A DNA stretch of 7,864 bases from the NCBI RefSeq assembly GCF_002377905.1, contig NZ_DFQS01000066.1:1-7864 (forward strand), in the 5' to 3' direction. The stretch comes from Psychrobacter sp. UBA3483. Its GTDB lineage: Bacteria; Pseudomonadota; Gammaproteobacteria; Pseudomonadales; Moraxellaceae. The translations under genes and the position numbers were made by a program. The notes under the pieces were generated by a model, which saw nothing but the letters and a program-made list of their open reading frames with translations, was not told where the DNA came from and did not search any database. Below, one piece after another: positions 4,931 to 7,864 of the stretch. Positions within the stretch are counted from its first letter, which is position 1, and every line of letters begins with the position of its first letter.

Positions 4931-7225
4931 ATGAGTTGGAATGATCCAAACGCCTCGAGTGAGGCACAAAAATACGTCAACCCTATTCCTAGTCGCGAAC
5001 TGATACTCAGTACGATTAATGAATACGGTGAAGTCACGCATCAACAATTGGCAAAAGCCTTTAATATTGATGACCCTGACCAATTTGATGCTTTAGGCAA
5101 TCGTCTAAAGGCAATGGCACGCGATGGGCAAGTAAACCGCGACGGGCGTCCTTATCGCTATCGCACTGTAACCGAGCACGATATCGTTACTGGCACCGTG
5201 TCAGCTCACCCTAAAGGCTTTGGCTTTGTGATATTGAGCGATATGCCTGATTTGTTTTTGCATGAAAAGCAGATGCGCTGGGTATTTAATGGCGATACCG
5301 TACAAGCGGTTGGTACCTCTACGGATAATCGTGGTCGTACTGAAGGGCGTATTGTCGATATCGTTGAGCGTCGCCAAAACAACTTTATTGGTACATTGGC
5401 GCACGATGAAGAAGGTTATTGTGTTGAGCTTGGTAGCCCAAACAACCATCAGCCGATTACCGTCACTGAAGAAAACGTGCAAGCACTGAACGCCAAACAA
5501 GGTGCGCCAGTCAAAGTCGATATTATCGATTGGCCGAACCAACACGAATTTGCCACCGGTAAAATCACTGAAGTGCTATCTGATGATAATGACCGTGAAT
5601 TGATTATTGAGACGACTCTACTCAACTATGATATCCCGTCAGACTTTAGTGAAGCTGCGCTACAGCAGGCCAATAGCTATCAAGAGCCGACTGAAAAAGA
5701 CTTGAAAGGTCGGACAGACTTACGTGATTTACCCTTGATTACTATTGATGGTGAAGACGCGCGCGATTTTGATGATGCAGTGTTTGCTGAAAAACGCTCA
5801 GGCGGTAATTATCGTGTTTTAGTGGCGATTGCTGATGTTAGTTATTACGTCACGACAAACTCGCCACTTGATAAAGATGCTTACGAGCGCGGCACGTCAG
5901 TGTATTTCCCGCATCGCGTGATTCCGATGCTGCCAGAAGTCCTGTCTAATGGTCTATGCTCATTGAATCCTAACCTTGACCGTCTCTGTATGGTTGCCGA
6001 TATCAAGATATCGCGCGCTGGTAAGGTCACAGGCTACGAGTTTTATCCGGGTGTGATGCACTCGCAAGCGCGTCTGACCTATAATCAAGTGAATGCTTAT
6101 CTTGCCAATCCAAAAGATAAGAGCGTTCCTGAATCATTAACGGGCAATAAAGACGTTAAAAAATCGGTCGATACCTTACATCAATTGTATGAGCTGCTGT
6201 TGAAAAAACGTGAAGAGCGCCATGCCATGGAGTTTGAAACGGTCGAAACGTATATTAAGTTTAATGAAAAAGGTGGCATCGATGCTATCTTACCGCGTAC
6301 ACGTGGCGATGCGCAAAAACTTATCGAAGAGTGCATGCTGCTTGCCAATACCTGTGCGGCAAACTTTGCCTTGAAAAATGAGCTGCCTGTTTTATATCGT
6401 AATCACGATAAGCCCGATGGCGAAAAGTCGATGCGTATTCATGAATATGCCAAAAACTTTGGCTTAAGCTTCCCAGAAGAAAGCCCAACTCAAGCGGATT
6501 ATCAGCGGATTATCGAAGCGACTAAAGACCGTCCTGACGCGATTAGTATCCACAGCATGCTGCTACGCTCGATGATGCAAGCGAACTATTCGCCTGATAA
6601 CATCGGTCACTTTGGCTTGGCTTATGACGAATACAGCCATTTTACCTCGCCGATTCGCCGCTATCCCGACTTAATGTTGCACCGCGCCATTAAAGCGAAA
6701 GTGACGAATAGCCAGCAACCAGTGATGGATTTCTCGCTTGAAGAGGCTGGCACGCAAACCTCAGATACTGAGCGCCGCGCCGAAAAAGCATCGCGTTACG
6801 TGGAATCTTGGCTCAAATGCCATTATATGAAAGATCATGTCGGCGAAGAGTTCGATGGCGTGGTAACTACCGTGACGAGCTTCGGTTTATTTGTGACCTT
6901 GACCGACTTATATATCGATGGTCTCGTGCACATCTCAAACGTTGGTGACGATTTCTTTGTCTATGATGAGCAGCAACAACAGCTTATCGGTAAAGACAGA
7001 GGCACAGTGTTTGGGCTTGGTGATTTAGTCAAAGTAAAAGTAGCGGGTGTTAATATGGATCTACTACAAATCGACTTTGATCTTAAAGCTAAGCTACAAG
7101 CAAGCCAAATGAATCAAACCAAACGCGATCAGCCAAAGAATCATTCGGCTGGTAAGAGTTCTGCTAATAAAACCTCGACGAGAAAAAGCAACGGTCGTGG
7201 TAAAAGCGCAAGCAAGAAAAGTTAA
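4931..7225 (+). CDS. rnr: Ribonuclease R (3'-5' exoribonuclease)
   Basis: Degrades RNA from the 3' end, including structured RNA, and acts in rRNA quality control, decay of damaged mRNA and cold growth. The 764 residues show the full family order: N-terminal helix-turn-helix (about 22-82); cold-shock OB domains (about 86-235, with KGFGFV at 95-100 and FLHEKQM at 109-115); RNB catalytic domain (about 258-588); S1 domain (about 639-718); and a basic Lys/Ser/Asn-rich tail (722-764). The metal-binding aspartates sit in TIDGEDARDFDDAV as D273, D279, D281 and D282. The RNase II family signature HFTSPIRRYPDLMLHR covers 570-585. The basic tail and N-terminal HTH distinguish it from RNase II. The Shine-Dalgarno (ACGGTAA, 4921-4927) is weak, but the N-terminus fits the family. 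All catalytic residues are present. Confidence 0.97.
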   Translation: MSWNDPNASSEAQKYVNPIPSRELILSTINEYGEVTHQQLAKAFNIDDPDQFDALGNRLKAMARDGQVNRDGRPYRYRTVTEHDIVTGTVSAHPKGFGFVILSDMPDLFLHEKQMRWVFNGDTVQAVGTSTDNRGRTEGRIVDIVERRQNNFIGTLAHDEEGYCVELGSPNNHQPITVTEENVQALNAKQGAPVKVDIIDWPNQHEFATGKITEVLSDDNDRELIIETTLLNYDIPSDFSEAALQQANSYQEPTEKDLKGRTDLRDLPLITIDGEDARDFDDAVFAEKRSGGNYRVLVAIADVSYYVTTNSPLDKDAYERGTSVYFPHRVIPMLPEVLSNGLCSLNPNLDRLCMVADIKISRAGKVTGYEFYPGVMHSQARLTYNQVNAYLANPKDKSVPESLTGNKDVKKSVDTLHQLYELLLKKREERHAMEFETVETYIKFNEKGGIDAILPRTRGDAQKLIEECMLLANTCAANFALKNELPVLYRNHDKPDGEKSMRIHEYAKNFGLSFPEESPTQADYQRIIEATKDRPDAISIHSMLLRSMMQANYSPDNIGHFGLAYDEYSHFTSPIRRYPDLMLHRAIKAKVTNSQQPVMDFSLEEAGTQTSDTERRAEKASRYVESWLKCHYMKDHVGEEFDGVVTTVTSFGLFVTLTDLYIDGLVHISNVGDDFFVYDEQQQQLIGKDRGTVFGLGDLVKVKVAGVNMDLLQIDFDLKAKLQASQMNQTKRDQPKNHSAGKSSANKTSTRKSNGRGKSASKKS

Positions 7226-7246
7226 TGGCGCTTAAATATTAAGAGT

Positions 7247-7281
7247 AAAAAAAGACTAACGTTATCGTTAGTCTTTTTTTT
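7247..7281. terminator. Bidirectional intrinsic terminator between rnr and the convergent small gene
   Basis: A 15-bp perfect stem (7247-7261 with 7266-7280) closes on the loop TTAT. The plus-strand side ends in eight T (7274-7281), 21 nt after the rnr stop. The minus-strand side also ends in seven T, from the A-run 7247-7253. The symmetry fits its place between two converging genes and should stop transcription from both. Confidence 0.9.
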
Positions 7282-7339
7282 GCTCATTAAAAAGTATCTA
7301 CTTAAATAGCTATATCAAAATGCAGCATGTTTAAACCTT

Positions 7340-7365
7340 ATAACTCTCAATATTAATAACTCTCA
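7340..7365. repeat. Short direct repeat ATAACTCTCA (two copies)
   Basis: The 10-mer occurs at 7340-7349 and 7356-7365, just beyond the stop of the small minus-strand gene. It has only two copies in an AT-rich gap, so it may be a local duplication without function. Confidence 0.4.
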
Positions 7366-7376
7366 GTAATGCACAA

Positions 7377-7661
7377 CTATTGCGTATTAGCGATTTGCTC
7401 GCTGCGTTGTTGACTGACCTGCTCCGCTTGTTCTATCTGCGTGCTTGCTTTATCCAGAATGGCTTTTGGCTGTTGCCCTAACGGCTGACTTGCGATATCT
7501 GAAGTATTACTCTCAGCTACGTTAATGTCAGCTTGTTCTGCGACACTACTAGCGGTCAACGCTTCTCTATTTTTTTCACGTTGACTGCCGTTAATCATAT
7601 TAAACCCTGCAAGAATAACGATACCTGCCAAAGCAAAAATAATCAGATGTTTGATTTGCAT
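7377..7661 (-). CDS. Small single-pass membrane protein of unknown function
   Basis: A 94-residue protein that I do not recognise. Residues 1-4 are MQIK, followed by a hydrophobic helix (about 5-23, HLIIFALAGIVILAGFNMI), then a polar tail of about 70 residues rich in Gln, Ser, Ala and Glu, with no cysteine. No lipobox or clear AxA signal-peptidase site is present, so it looks like an uncleaved signal anchor with the tail in the periplasm. The tail is low in hydrophobic residues; part of it (about 66-90) could form an amphipathic helix or coiled coil. A weak GAG lies 9 nt before the ATG. It converges on rnr and shares its terminator. Good ORF structure and a sensible topology support a real gene, but there is no homology evidence. 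Confidence 0.7.
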   Translation of the reverse strand: MQIKHLIIFALAGIVILAGFNMINGSQREKNREALTASSVAEQADINVAESNTSDIASQPLGQQPKAILDKASTQIEQAEQVSQQRSEQIANTQ

Positions 7662-7681
7662 AAAAAATATCTCGTCTATGT

Positions 7682-7719
7682 CGATAAAAGGTAGATAGAC
7701 TTATCGTTGCATTTTTTAT
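7682..7719 (-). other. Small inverted repeats upstream of the minus-strand gene
   Basis: CGATAA (7682-7687) with TTATCG (7701-7706), and GCAT (7709-7712) with ATGC (7718-7721) around a run of T, lie within 60 bp before the small gene's start. They could form short hairpins in its leader. AT-rich TATATA matches upstream (near 7730) may be part of a promoter, but no convincing -35 accompanies them. Confidence 0.25.
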
Positions 7720-7864
7720 GCCGACTTTTATATAGTGAGCTCATATCAAAATCGTACGCTGCGGCTGGGATAAATTCTTCTTGTTTGCTGTTGTTACAGA
7801 GGCTACGAGAAGTTCATCTCAGTCGCTCATCATTATTAACGTATAGTCAAGCCCACCTAAAAGT

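Noticed and set aside
5201..5545. 114-codon open frame on the minus strand inside rnr
   Set aside because: It lies opposite the well-conserved OB domains of RNase R, has no start signals or recognisable product, and is best explained as a shadow frame.
7740..7864. Possible gene or tRNA at the right edge
   Set aside because: No open frame with a start and no tRNA-like cloverleaf could be found on either strand. A TTGACT on the minus strand lacks a -10 at proper spacing.

Overview
The window reads as housekeeping chromosome of a gamma-proteobacterium of the Moraxellaceae, most likely Psychrobacter or a close relative. This rests on the protein sequences (ThrRS, IF3, a TelA-family protein and RNase R of gamma-proteobacterial type), on moderately AT-rich genes separated by very AT-rich gaps, and on a thrS-infC pair that is not followed by rpmI-rplT. 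The genus is an inference from familiarity, not from a search.

Layout. Positions 1-613 hold no gene. At the left edge is a sigma70 promoter with perfect -35 and -10 boxes that fires leftwards out of the window. Then come a 26-bp palindrome, candidate promoters for thrS, and a leader RNA of about 260 nt. The leader contains a hairpin that copies the anticodon arm of tRNA-Thr (7-nt loop, U followed by GGU) about 40 nt before the thrS start. Next are thrS (614-2548, threonyl-tRNA synthetase) and infC (2554-3075, initiation factor IF3). infC begins with the rare AUU start codon, and its Shine-Dalgarno lies in the last codons of thrS. A strong intrinsic terminator at 3185-3220 closes this operon. 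An AT-rich gap ends in a 30-bp palindrome just before a TelA-family gene (3537-4781 preferred start). After 149 bp comes rnr (4931-7225, RNase R). A symmetrical terminator at 7247-7281 separates rnr from a small convergent gene (7377-7661, minus strand) for a 94-residue single-pass membrane protein of unknown function.

How the genes fit together. thrS, infC and rnr all serve translation or RNA turnover. thrS and infC form an operon in which each product could limit its own synthesis after transcription: ThrRS by binding a tRNA-like operator, IF3 by rejecting its own AUU start codon. Both mechanisms are established in Escherichia coli and are inferred here from visible sequence signals. The TelA-family gene is unrelated in function and has its own upstream region.

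No mobile element, CRISPR array, phage gene, rRNA or tRNA gene was found inside the window. I found no wholly new multi-gene system. The most interesting material is regulatory: the thrS leader, the AUU start and the palindrome in front of the TelA-family gene.
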